A DNA stretch of 64,000 bases, from NCBI RefSeq assembly GCF_900188245.1, contig NZ_FZOK01000007.1, positions 124,001 to 188,000 of the forward strand. Direction: 5' to 3'. Below, piece by piece: positions 52,845 to 61,676 of this stretch. The number at the start of each line of letters is the position of its first letter. Within the stretch, counting starts at the first letter, position 1. A model generated the notes under the pieces. That model ran no database searches. It saw nothing but the letters and a program-made list of their open reading frames with translations, and was not told the DNA's origin. The translations under genes and the position numbers were made by a program. This DNA is from Belliella buryatensis. GTDB lineage: Bacteria; Bacteroidota; Bacteroidia; Cytophagales; Cyclobacteriaceae.

Positions 52845-55025
52845 TTAAAGCTTTCTCTTGATGAAATCTGTCATCATATTGTATAGATGCCAGCTGGTAT
52901 TTCCACCTGAGATCCCATGATTTCTATTGGGATAATAGAAAGATTCAAATTGCTTATCTGCCTTGATTAATGCATCTACAAGGTCGACAGCATTTTGAAA
53001 ATGTACATTGTCATCTCCTGTACCATGGATCAACAACAAGTTGCCCTTCAATTTGTCGACATGGGTGATGGGGGAATTGTCGTCATAACCTGATGGGTTT
53101 AGTTGTGGAGTTTGTAAATAGCGCTCAGTGTAGATCGTGTCATAGTATCTCCAAGTCGTCACTGGTGCCACAGAAATAGCAGCCTTGAACACATCATTGC
53201 CGATCATCAATGCCAATGATGACATGTAGCCACCATAGGACCAACCCCATATACCAATTCGGGATTTATCTACAAAAGGGAGCGTGCCCAAATGTCTTGC
53301 ACCAGCAATCTGGTCTTCAGTTTCGATTTTTCCTAAGTTGGCATAGGTGCTATGCTTGAAGTCTCTGCCTCTAGCGCCTGTTCCTCTATTGTCTACACAA
53401 ACCACAATATAGCCTTCTGCGGCCAGGTGGTGATGCCAAAAGTCCCTAGTTCCTCCCCAGCTGTTGGTAACATTCTGGGAGCCGGGACCGCCATATACGT
53501 ACATCAATACAGGATATTTTTTTGCTGGATCGAAATCCGCAGGTTTGATCATATAAGCATTGAGCGAAGTGCCATCTATAGTTTTGAAATCGAAGAATTC
53601 CTTTTCAGCCAAGGCAAAATTCTTCAATTTATCTCTCAGCTCTTGGTTATCTTCCAATACTTGCAATTCTTTCCCTGCTGCAGTATTCAAAGTAATTCTT
53701 GCAGGACTATTTGCTTGTGTATGGGTAGCGATGTAGTATTTGAAATCCTTACTCATGTTGATGCTATGCGTACCGCTAGCAGGGGTTAGGATCTTTTTAT
53801 TTTTGCCATCCATGTTGATGACATAGAGGTTTCTTTCAAGTGGGGAAGCTTCCGTAGAAATGAAATAGATTTTTTTGCCTTTTTCATCTACACCGATTAA
53901 GCTACTTACTTCCCAGCTGCCGCTTGTGATTTGCTTGATCAGCTTACCAGACATGTCATGGTGGTAGATATGCTTAAATCCATCCTGCTCGGAGGTTCGA
54001 ATGAAACCTTTATCTCCTGCCAAGAAGTAGAAGTTGTCATTGTAGTTGAGATCAACGTAGGTTTTTGATTTTTCCTGTAGGATCAAATTGCTTTCTCCAG
54101 TAGCAGTATTGGCAGCAAAAAAATCAAGCTGGTTTTGAAGTCGGTTGAGTCTGATATACGCTAGGGTATTTGAAGTAGCAGTCCAGTAGATTCTAGGTAA
54201 GTAGATGTCTTTTTCTGTACCAGTGTCTACTTTGATGGTGTTTTGAGAAGCCAAATCATAGACGTGGATACTCACCTCAGCATTTTTTTCCCCTGCTTTA
54301 GGATATTTGAACCTATAATCTTGCGGGTATAGCTCGCCCCATGTTTGCATATTGAATTCAGGAACATCGGTTTCATCAAATCGGATAAAGGCAAGTTTCT
54401 TCCCATCTGGAGACCACTCAAATGCTTTGGACATGGAAAACTCCTCTTCATAAACCCAATCAGCAGCCCCATTGAGGATGTGGTTCCATTTACCATCCTC
54501 GGTTACTTGAGTGATCTGGTTATTATCAAGCCTTACAATAAAAAGGTTGTTGTCCCTCACATAAGCGACTTTGTCATTATCTGGAGATAAGGTAGCGTAC
54601 ATGATTTTTTCACCATTCACGAGCAGTTGTGCATCGCCTGTCTGAAGGTCTACCACATGGTTGACTGCCTTGCTAGATCTTCTGTAAATACGTTCAATGT
54701 TAGAGGATAGTAGCGCTTTGGTTTCATCTGCATTGAAACTATAGCTGGAGAAGTTGACGCCGATTTTTGTACCATCTATAAGGGTAGCTTCTTGCTTTCC
54801 AGTAGCGACATTGATTTTAACTACAGATGGACCTGATGCAGACCTTACTAGTGAACTATAGTACTGCCCATCTTTCATCCAATTGATACCATAGACTCCC
54901 TTCGCAGAGAATGAATTGGACTTGAATACGTCCTCTAAGCTTACTTTTTTCTTTTGTTGGGCAAGAGCCGAAAAGCACAGCATAAGCAATGCAAACAGTG
55001 CCCAAGTTTTTTTGATTTGGTACAT
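52845..55025 (-). CDS. Dipeptidyl peptidase IV family serine peptidase (S9B)
   Basis: A 726-residue exported peptidase counted from MYQIKKTWALFALLM, which opens a proper signal peptide ending ALAQQ; a longer start 66 bp upstream would bury it. The N-terminal beta-propeller contains NGAADWVYEEEFSMSKAFEW, the double-Glu motif that binds the substrate amino terminus. The alpha/beta hydrolase domain has the nucleophile GWSYGGYMS near 608, the Asp in IHGTGDDNVHFQ and the His in NRNHGISGG. It removes X-Pro dipeptides from peptides in the periplasm. Directly upstream lies a fragment of ridA. Confidence 0.92.
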   Translation of the reverse strand: MYQIKKTWALFALLMLCFSALAQQKKKVSLEDVFKSNSFSAKGVYGINWMKDGQYYSSLVRSASGPSVVKINVATGKQEATLIDGTKIGVNFSSYSFNADETKALLSSNIERIYRRSSKAVNHVVDLQTGDAQLLVNGEKIMYATLSPDNDKVAYVRDNNLFIVRLDNNQITQVTEDGKWNHILNGAADWVYEEEFSMSKAFEWSPDGKKLAFIRFDETDVPEFNMQTWGELYPQDYRFKYPKAGEKNAEVSIHVYDLASQNTIKVDTGTEKDIYLPRIYWTATSNTLAYIRLNRLQNQLDFFAANTATGESNLILQEKSKTYVDLNYNDNFYFLAGDKGFIRTSEQDGFKHIYHHDMSGKLIKQITSGSWEVSSLIGVDEKGKKIYFISTEASPLERNLYVINMDGKNKKILTPASGTHSINMSKDFKYYIATHTQANSPARITLNTAAGKELQVLEDNQELRDKLKNFALAEKEFFDFKTIDGTSLNAYMIKPADFDPAKKYPVLMYVYGGPGSQNVTNSWGGTRDFWHHHLAAEGYIVVCVDNRGTGARGRDFKHSTYANLGKIETEDQIAGARHLGTLPFVDKSRIGIWGWSYGGYMSSLALMIGNDVFKAAISVAPVTTWRYYDTIYTERYLQTPQLNPSGYDDNSPITHVDKLKGNLLLIHGTGDDNVHFQNAVDLVDALIKADKQFESFYYPNRNHGISGGNTSWHLYNMMTDFIKRKL

Positions 55026-55138
55026 ATTTATATTTGAGTTTATGATTTTCGGGAAAATTATCTGAACGTAAAAAAAGTCAATTATTAACAATTAACCCAA
55101 ACTTTTACAGCAGAGGTTTTTATTTCAATTCAAGCCAA

Positions 55139-55299
55139 TCAAACCAGCTCAAACATAGCCTCAATTTCTACGGGAATATTATCTGGAAGTGAATTGAAAC
55201 TCACTGCACTTCGAGTTCCGATACCATTTTCCTCACCCCATACTGCTGCAAAAAGTTCACTACAGCCATTGATGACATAGGGATGCTTTTCAAATCCAT
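55139..55299 (-). pseudogene. Partial duplicate of ridA 3' end
   Basis: Aligns without gaps to 61162-61322 with 11 differences in 161 positions (about 93 percent). It encodes the last 53 or so residues of the RidA-like protein in intact frame (GFEKHPYVINGCSELFAAV to the stop) and then diverges abruptly at 55300. Same orientation as the intact gene, so the two copies are direct repeats around the SusCD block. Confidence 0.9.
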
Positions 55300-55473
55300 G
55301 TCTGAAAGCCTTTCTTCCAGATCAAAAAAAGTCTTGTAATGAAGGAATTTCTTCAAAACGCAAAGTATTAGTCCACCTCTCAAGTACTCTAAGGCATAAT
55401 ATAGGCTAATAGCTATTATATATGCTCACATGGAGAATAAAAGAGAGGCGGTCTCATACATCTCTTAAAATTT

Positions 55474-55501
55474 AAGGCTAGTTGATTTCTCGGCTAGCCT
55501 T
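55474..55501. terminator. Hairpin inside MITE-like element
   Basis: AAGGCTAG with CTAGCCTT around a 12 nt loop, followed by TTTCTTG. Could end transcripts on the plus strand. Confidence 0.4.
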
Positions 55502-55620
55502 TCTTGTTTAACTCAAAATGCTTATTTGGAACACTTTAAGACTATTTACTAACCTTTAACGGAGACAAAATTTTAAAAAAAGAAAAGAAGAATTTTTCGA
55601 CCTAAAGTCAAAAAAATAAA

Positions 55621-55643
55621 GGCCGAAATCTAAGAAATCGGCC
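55621..55643 (-). terminator. Hairpin downstream of the SusCD operon
   Basis: GGCCGA with TCGGCC around an 11 nt loop, followed on the minus strand by a short T-rich stretch (TTTATTTTTTT). A plausible terminator for the SusC-SusD-lipoprotein transcript. Confidence 0.5.
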
Positions 55644-55736
55644 TCCATTGCTTAAAATTAGCTGTCAGAATTTACATTTTGAGACAGCCTCTTTTTTATT
55701 ATTGAATCAATATTAAAAACTTGTGGCAATAAGTAA

Positions 55737-56210
55737 TTACCTCACGATATTCATACCAATTCTCTTTTTATTATTGCTAGCAGCAACAATATCAGTAGAC
55801 TCAAGTTCGAAAACTAATCTTACGGCCTGAGTATTTGTCAATTCAGGAATATTTATAGTTAGAAATCCAAATGCTTCGTTAGCAGGAATTCTAACATTCA
55901 AACCTTCAGGTAAAGAGTAATGAACTCCTTCAACTGCTGTAGTGCTTTCTGCCACTACTCTCACAGGAATAGTCAAATCCTGTCCATGTAAACCGCCAAA
56001 AAGATTGATTCTGAAAGTTCTGTTTCCTGCATTGTTTCTTAATTGTGGCAGCAAAGGATAGTTTACGCCAGGAGCGTTATTTCTAGCCACAGCGTCCTCG
56101 AATTCAACAGTTAATGTTCTGAAGAAATGTTGTTCAGAGTAATCCTCAAAGCAACTCGTTGCTACAAATGACACCATTAGTGCAACTAAAATTACATATA
56201 TTCTTTTCAT
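55737..56210 (-). CDS. SusCD-associated lipoprotein (DUF4843-like)
   Basis: A 157-residue lipoprotein (lipobox VATSC, Cys20). The body reads RTFRINLFGGLHGQDLTIPV, VEGVHYSLPEGLNVRIPANEA, FGFLTINIPELTNTQAVRLVFEL, a Calx-beta/DUF4843-like pattern frequently found after SusD genes. It is 14 bp downstream of susD and probably a surface glycan- or protein-binding accessory. The call rests on pattern and context. Confidence 0.7.
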   Translation of the reverse strand: MKRIYVILVALMVSFVATSCFEDYSEQHFFRTLTVEFEDAVARNNAPGVNYPLLPQLRNNAGNRTFRINLFGGLHGQDLTIPVRVVAESTTAVEGVHYSLPEGLNVRIPANEAFGFLTINIPELTNTQAVRLVFELESTDIVAASNNKKRIGMNIVR

Positions 56211-56224
56211 AGCATTAGTCTTAA

Positions 56225-57634
56225 TTAATAGCCTCTATTTTGAACTAGATTTGTGTTGACATCAATTTCACGGTTTGGAAGATTTCCAAGAACTCTAAAA
56301 TCTGTAAATTCTAAAACACCGTTCATTTTTGTGATATCTCTACCTAATCTCTTTAGGTCAAAGAACCTGTGACCTTCAAATGCAAATTCCCTTCTCTTTT
56401 CTGCCAAGATTTCTTCAAGGACTTGAGGACCGGTAATGTCCGCCAAAGCCACTAAACCTGCTCTAACTCTAAGTTTATTAATTTCTGTCAAAGCAGATCC
56501 AAACTGACCCAAATGATAATGAGCTTCAGCTTTGTTGGTAATTGCTTCTGAATAACGGATTACTGGTACGTTATCAAGGTTAGCTACACCATTCTTACCT
56601 GCAAATTTATTAATCTCAGTCAAAGCGGAGTTGACTGCAAGTCCTCTTTGCTGCAATTGTCTTCTCAAGTCTTCTTCTGGGAACGCTGCTACGAGCCCAT
56701 CAGAGAACACAACGTTACCATGAGATGCGGGGTTCGGATCATTCAAGAAGTTTCTAGTCATAAATGTCGCTCTCAACGATTCATTTACTCCGATGTTATC
56801 AGGAGTAGTAAATACAATCTCAAAGAATGACTCCGGATGAATTGGTGTTCTCCAACCACTAACAGGATCACTTGGGAACGTAGCTCCACCGCTTGCCATA
56901 GCTAAGTCAGCCTGCACGATTGAACGTTGATAATCTCCTCTGTAAAGAGCCACCCTAGAGAAAAGAGCAGCAACAGCTCCAGCAGTCACAAAATGAGGAC
57001 TTCTTTGATTTCCTAAGTTTTGTAGCAAAGAGTAAGATTCCTCCAAATCGCTATAAATAAAATCATAAACTTCTGTAACACTTGCTCTAGCAGGATAAAT
57101 TACATCAGCAACTGCCAATGAACCATTTTCGAGAATAGGAACACCACCATTATTGAATTGTGGAATATCTGCCGTAGGATCATAAGCATACACTCTTGCC
57201 AAATCATGGTAAAGCAATGCTCGAAGGAAAAGCACCTCTCCTCTTATTCTATTTCTAAATGTAGTAGGCAATTCAACTTCACCTAACGCTTTCAGAACTA
57301 AATTGATTTGGTTAATTGTAAAATATGCAGTGCCCCAGTTACTCATATGAGATCCTGGCTGATTATTGAATTGACCTACCAAGCGGTTACCAGCCCCTGT
57401 ATTGAACGCATTATCTGCAAGAAGTTCTGGGATGGCAATGAAATCCCTACCATAAAGAGCTACAGCTCTAAACCTGGCATAAATTCCATTAGTTGCAGCA
57501 GTAATAGCTTCTTCGCTGCTCAAAGCTGTCGCTGAGTCAATCGATTGTCTTGGTTCTACATTCAACCACTCAGCACATGAGCTTATGGTTAAGATAAGCC
57601 CTATTGCAAAACATTTTAATATATTCTTTTTCAT
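56225..57634 (-). CDS. SusD/RagB-family outer-membrane lipoprotein
   Basis: A 469-residue surface lipoprotein (lipobox TISSC, Cys20) starting the mature part with AEWLNVEPRQSIDSATALSS, as SusD proteins do. TPR-like helices follow, and the C-terminal motif EILAEKRREFAFEGHRFFDLKR is the family signature. It captures substrate and acts as the lid of the SusC channel. It lies 9 bp after susC. The substrate cannot be read: no glycoside hydrolase or peptidase is inside the operon, although a dipeptidyl peptidase is nearby. Confidence 0.93.
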   Translation of the reverse strand: MKKNILKCFAIGLILTISSCAEWLNVEPRQSIDSATALSSEEAITAATNGIYARFRAVALYGRDFIAIPELLADNAFNTGAGNRLVGQFNNQPGSHMSNWGTAYFTINQINLVLKALGEVELPTTFRNRIRGEVLFLRALLYHDLARVYAYDPTADIPQFNNGGVPILENGSLAVADVIYPARASVTEVYDFIYSDLEESYSLLQNLGNQRSPHFVTAGAVAALFSRVALYRGDYQRSIVQADLAMASGGATFPSDPVSGWRTPIHPESFFEIVFTTPDNIGVNESLRATFMTRNFLNDPNPASHGNVVFSDGLVAAFPEEDLRRQLQQRGLAVNSALTEINKFAGKNGVANLDNVPVIRYSEAITNKAEAHYHLGQFGSALTEINKLRVRAGLVALADITGPQVLEEILAEKRREFAFEGHRFFDLKRLGRDITKMNGVLEFTDFRVLGNLPNREIDVNTNLVQNRGY

Positions 57635-57643
57635 GACGATTAA

Positions 57644-60600
57644 TTAAAAACCAATTTGAACACCTAACGTATACGCCCTCGTTTGAGGCAATGCACCTTG
57701 GGTAGAAGTAAAGCTGCCTTCTCCAATTACCAATTCAGGATCATATCCTTTCCATGCAGTCCAAGTCAAAAGGTTAGCACCTTGGGCATAAACCTGAGCA
57801 GATCTCAATTTCATTCTAGAAAGGAATTGTCTAGGGATATCATAATTTATTGCCAACTGTCTCAAACGAATGAAGGAAGCATCTTCCAAGAAACGTGAAC
57901 TTCCTGCATTTTTATTTCTAGCGCCAGTTTCGGCACCACCACCAATAGGTCTTGGAACATTAGTAACTTGACCAGGCTCGGTCCAGCGATTAGCATAAAC
58001 ACTCTGCAAACTGTTCCTGTTATCCTGTCCATTTCTAGACCAGAACTGCATTTGACCAGCGTTGCTTAACTCTCTACCATAGTCATAGATAAACAATGCA
58101 CTTACAGATAACCCCTTGTATGTGAATGTATTTGTCAACCCACCAAAAAAACTACTCAGTGAATTTCCAAAAGTATAAAAATCACCTGGAGAAACTGGGT
58201 TGTAAGTCACATCACCATTAGCATCAAACCACATTGGCTTGCCTGTAGCGGAGTTTACACCTGCATATTTTGCAGTAAAGTTAGTTCCTATTGAATAACC
58301 AACTCTTACAGATTGATTACCTGGAAGGACATCATCACCACCCAAATCAAGTACTTCATTATTGATAAATGTAATGTTGAAATTAGTAGTCCAAGAGAAA
58401 TCTCTTTTAACAATGTTTCTTGTTTGGATTTCAATTTCAACACCTTCATTTTTCAATAAACCAACGTTTTGAGTTACGTTGCTGAACCCCGAAGTCCAAG
58501 GAAGAGGAGTATCCAATAATAAGTCTTTACTCAATCTTCTGTAGACTTCCAAAGCTCCACTTACTCTTCCTCCAAAAAACGCATAGTCTATACCTATGTT
58601 AGTAGTAACATTTCTTTCCCATCTCAAGAACGTGTTTGCTATTGCAGATGGTCTGATACCTGGCTCTTGATTGTAGTTAGCTGCACCCAAACCTTGATAC
58701 AAACCTCTCGAGTCAAAGTTACCTATAGCATCATTTCCTGTCTCTCCGTAACCAGCTCTCAACTTGATCTGATCAATCCATGATTTATCAGTCAACCAGC
58801 CTTCTTCATGAAGGTTCCAACCAGCAGAAATCGCAGGGAACCAACCGAATAAATTATCTGCTCCAAATCGAGAAGATCCATCGTATCTTAATACACCACT
58901 CACCAAGTATTTTTTGTTAAAATCGTAATTCACTTGGGAGAACACACCGACTCTTCTAAAACCAGTCCAGTTAGCAGAAGCTGAAGTAATCACAGCAGCA
59001 GCTTGCATTGTTCTAAACTGGAAAGTAGGAAATCCTTGAGCGTTGGCTGATGATAACTCTTGAGAATCACTTCTATATTCAGCACCAAGCAACACAGTCA
59101 TATTATGACCTCCATCAAACTTTTTGTTATAGTTTAATGTCTGATTAGTGATAAAGTTTACATTTTGTCTGTTGGCAATACCTAATGAACCTTGTACCGC
59201 AAAACCTGAACGGGTTCTTGGGTCAGTGTAAGTATTTTGGTCAACAACTCTGTAATCTAGTCCATAGAAACTTCTGAAGGTCAAGTTGTCTAATATTTTG
59301 TAAGTGACATTAAAGTTACCTACAATGGATTTTGTTCTACTTTCTAAATCATTCAACAAAGTCTCAGAAATAGCATTTCTATCCATATTTCCAGGAAAAC
59401 CAGCAACAGGAGCATTATAAGACCCATCTTCCAAGAATATCGGAATCCAAGGCAACATCATAGGAGAAGAATATTGAGGTGCTGCAAAAGCTCCAGTAGA
59501 ACCCGAACTTCCCGTAGAACCATTCTGAAGAATGCTTGCCAAGTTCACATCGAAACCAAAACTTAAACGCTTGTTTTCTTGGTGATTCAATCGGAATTTA
59601 GCAGTGGAGCGCTGAAAATCAATACCGACTACGTTACCTTCTGTATAATTGTGAGAACCTGAGATCAAGAATGTAGTCTTATCATTACCTCCACTCGCGC
59701 TCAATTCAATATTTTTAGTAGTACCTGTTCTAAACGCTTCTCTCTGCCAATCGTATGTAGGTAATGCTGCAATATCAGCATCTGAGAAATCAGCAGGAAA
59801 ACCTAATTGAGGCAATAAAATAGCTCTGTTCGCAGCCGCAGTTCTATTTGGAAACTGATTATTGAAAGCAGTCAGCCTTGCATCAAAAAACTCTTGGCTA
59901 TTCATCATCTGTACTACTGGCATTGGCTCAGTGATACCAGTAAACACATTTAGATTATATTGCGTCTTACCTGCTTTACCAGACTTGGTAGTTACCAAGA
60001 TTACACCGTTTGCCGCCTGAGCTCCATATATAGATGCTGCAGCACCATCTTTAAGAACTTCAATAGACTCAATATCATTAGTATTTAAGAATGCCAAGGG
60101 GTTACTTGCTGTATTGGTAGCTGAAGAAGACATATTCAATTGAACGCCATCTACAATGATCAAAGGCTGAGAACCTGCTGTGATGGAACCAACTCCTCTG
60201 ATTTGGAATGTGACTGGACCACCTGGCACGCCATTGTTTGCCATTACATTCACCCCAGATATCTGACCTTGTAGCGCTCTATCCATGGATACTACTGGAA
60301 AATTTTGAATTACTTCTCCTTTCACAGAAGACATCGCACCAGTAATAGCTCTCTTTTCTTGAACTCCATAACCTGTCACCACGAACTCGCTTAAATCAGA
60401 TAAATCTTCTTGGAGAATGACGTCTAATACGCTTCTATTACCAACATTGAGTTCTTGTCTTTTAAAGCCAATAAAGGTAAATACCAATACATCATTATCG
60501 TTCACTTGTAATGAAAAGTTACCATCTAAATCACTTGATGTTCCTCTAGTAGTTCCTTTTACCAATATGCTAACACCTGGAATAGGCTCACCGTCTTCAC

Positions 60601-60820
60601 CTTTGACCACTCCACGTATATTTCTGTTTTGAATATCTGCCCATGTCAACTCAGTACTTGAGTATAAGTGGTTTTCTGGGGTCACATTTTTGTTGTTGCG
60701 AACAGTCGCAAAATTTTCTCCTGATAAGAAAAGTAATGTCCCTGTCAATGCAACAAATGCCCTGATTTTTGGTTTAAAACCAATAAAGGTTTTATCACAA
60801 GATTGGTATTTGTTTGTCAT
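57644..60820 (-). CDS. SusC/RagA-family TonB-linked outer-membrane receptor
   Basis: A 1058-residue TonB-dependent importer. After a signal region, residues 68-140 form a carboxypeptidase-D-like domain (IRGVVKGEDGEPIPGVSILV, GTTRGTSSDLDGNFSL). The TonB box region and plug follow (EFVVTGYGVQEKRAITGAMS, FQIRGVGSITAGSQPLIIVD, IESIEVLKDGAAASIYGAQA, NGVILVTTK), then the 22-strand barrel ending in Phe. It is the first gene of the SusCD operon. No ECF sigma/anti-sigma, hybrid two-component or FecR gene sits beside it, so control must be elsewhere or constitutive. Confidence 0.95.
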   Translation of the reverse strand: MTNKYQSCDKTFIGFKPKIRAFVALTGTLLFLSGENFATVRNNKNVTPENHLYSSTELTWADIQNRNIRGVVKGEDGEPIPGVSILVKGTTRGTSSDLDGNFSLQVNDNDVLVFTFIGFKRQELNVGNRSVLDVILQEDLSDLSEFVVTGYGVQEKRAITGAMSSVKGEVIQNFPVVSMDRALQGQISGVNVMANNGVPGGPVTFQIRGVGSITAGSQPLIIVDGVQLNMSSSATNTASNPLAFLNTNDIESIEVLKDGAAASIYGAQAANGVILVTTKSGKAGKTQYNLNVFTGITEPMPVVQMMNSQEFFDARLTAFNNQFPNRTAAANRAILLPQLGFPADFSDADIAALPTYDWQREAFRTGTTKNIELSASGGNDKTTFLISGSHNYTEGNVVGIDFQRSTAKFRLNHQENKRLSFGFDVNLASILQNGSTGSSGSTGAFAAPQYSSPMMLPWIPIFLEDGSYNAPVAGFPGNMDRNAISETLLNDLESRTKSIVGNFNVTYKILDNLTFRSFYGLDYRVVDQNTYTDPRTRSGFAVQGSLGIANRQNVNFITNQTLNYNKKFDGGHNMTVLLGAEYRSDSQELSSANAQGFPTFQFRTMQAAAVITSASANWTGFRRVGVFSQVNYDFNKKYLVSGVLRYDGSSRFGADNLFGWFPAISAGWNLHEEGWLTDKSWIDQIKLRAGYGETGNDAIGNFDSRGLYQGLGAANYNQEPGIRPSAIANTFLRWERNVTTNIGIDYAFFGGRVSGALEVYRRLSKDLLLDTPLPWTSGFSNVTQNVGLLKNEGVEIEIQTRNIVKRDFSWTTNFNITFINNEVLDLGGDDVLPGNQSVRVGYSIGTNFTAKYAGVNSATGKPMWFDANGDVTYNPVSPGDFYTFGNSLSSFFGGLTNTFTYKGLSVSALFIYDYGRELSNAGQMQFWSRNGQDNRNSLQSVYANRWTEPGQVTNVPRPIGGGAETGARNKNAGSSRFLEDASFIRLRQLAINYDIPRQFLSRMKLRSAQVYAQGANLLTWTAWKGYDPELVIGEGSFTSTQGALPQTRAYTLGVQIGF

Positions 60821-61161
60821 AACTTAATCGATTAATAAATTTAAATATTATTTACGGAAATTTTTTGAGGTTACTACAGCACCTCTTTTTTACTCAATTA
60901 TCTTTGACTTTTCTTTTTATCACTACCTCCTTTCATTTCATTGTTTTACACAAAAATCGATTGCCAGATTAAAATTAAAAATTATTTCCAAAAAAAAATT
61001 GTCTAACTGTTAAGAACAATGATTTTTATTATAAAGGATAGCTAAAATGCTTTGAATGGATGATGATTGATTGAATTATAATGATGAAAAGCAGATTTTA
61101 AGAATCTGACCGATCACTAATCCTGAATCTTTGGGCTTTATTTTTTAATTTTTAGGTATTT
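60821..61161. other. Upstream region of susC
   Basis: About 340 bp between ridA and susC, AT-rich, expected to hold the susC promoter. The nearest -7-like word on the minus strand (GATTTTTG near 60953) deviates from TAnnTTTG. A short hairpin CAGATT/AATCTG at 61092-61108 may weakly terminate ridA. No gene. Confidence 0.45.
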
Positions 61162-61629
61162 TCAGACCAGCTCAAACATAGCCTCAATTTCTACCGGGAT
61201 ATTATCTGGAAGTGAATTGAAGCCTACTGCACTTCGAGTTCCTATACCATTTTCCTCTCCCCATACTGCTGCAAAAAGTTCACTACAGCCATTGATAACA
61301 TAAGGATGTTTTTCAAATCCATCAACACAATTGACCATACCAAGTACTTTGATGACACACTTAACTCTATTTAAAGAGCCTAGATTGGCTTTGATGGTGG
61401 CTAGCATGGCCAGACCAACTTGTCGGGCAGCCATTTTGCCACTTAGTAAATCTAAGTCTTTGCCTACTTTGCCAATGATCAAACTCCCATCTTCCTTGAA
61501 AGAACCATGACCTGATAGGTAAAGGTATTTACCATCTACAAGACAAGGACGGTAGACGCCAATTGGTTTGGGTGGTGGAGGTAGGACTAATCCTAAAGCT
61601 TCAAAATTTGATTCAGGGCTGTTCATCAT
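61162..61629 (-). CDS. RidA/YjgF-family protein
   Basis: A 155-residue member of the RidA superfamily starting at ATG 61629 (MMNSPESNFEALGL); a longer TTG start is unlikely. Family features are GVYRPCLVDGKYLYLSGHGS, ARQVGLAMLATIKANLGSL, the VKVLGMVNC-like strand, and RSAVGFNSLPDNIPVEIEAMFEL, with the Arg residue that binds substrate carboxylate. RidA proteins deaminate reactive enamine/imine intermediates; the longer subgroup here may differ. Its last 53 codons are duplicated at 55139-55299. Confidence 0.88.
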   Translation of the reverse strand: MMNSPESNFEALGLVLPPPPKPIGVYRPCLVDGKYLYLSGHGSFKEDGSLIIGKVGKDLDLLSGKMAARQVGLAMLATIKANLGSLNRVKCVIKVLGMVNCVDGFEKHPYVINGCSELFAAVWGEENGIGTRSAVGFNSLPDNIPVEIEAMFELV

Positions 61630-61676
61630 TTTGTTTTTTAAATTGAGCAAAAGATAGTCAAAAAATTAAAGAGCAC

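Larger units (their letters stand above)
55436..55700. mobile_element. MITE-like element with 21 bp terminal inverted repeats
   Basis: The left end 55436-55456 (reading AATAAAAGAGAGGCGGTCTC then A) and the reverse complement of the right end 55680-55700 (AATAAAAAAGAGGCTGTCTC then A) match at 19 of 21 positions. The GAGGCTGTCTC core recalls the ends of insertion sequences such as IS1182-like elements. There is no transposase; the interior carries two hairpins (55474-55501 and 55621-55643). No clear target duplication was found. It sits beside the ridA fragment. Confidence 0.6.
55026..55736. other. Gene-free junction region: ridA fragment and MITE-like element
   Basis: About 710 bp without an intact gene. 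It contains the promoter region of the dipeptidyl peptidase, a 161 bp copy of the ridA 3' end, and an inverted-repeat-bounded element of about 265 bp. It marks the downstream border of the SusCD operon. Confidence 0.7.

Noticed and set aside
55201-55383. 60-codon open frame upstream of the dipeptidyl peptidase
   Set aside because: It is the last part of the ridA fragment read in another frame; no family or signal features.
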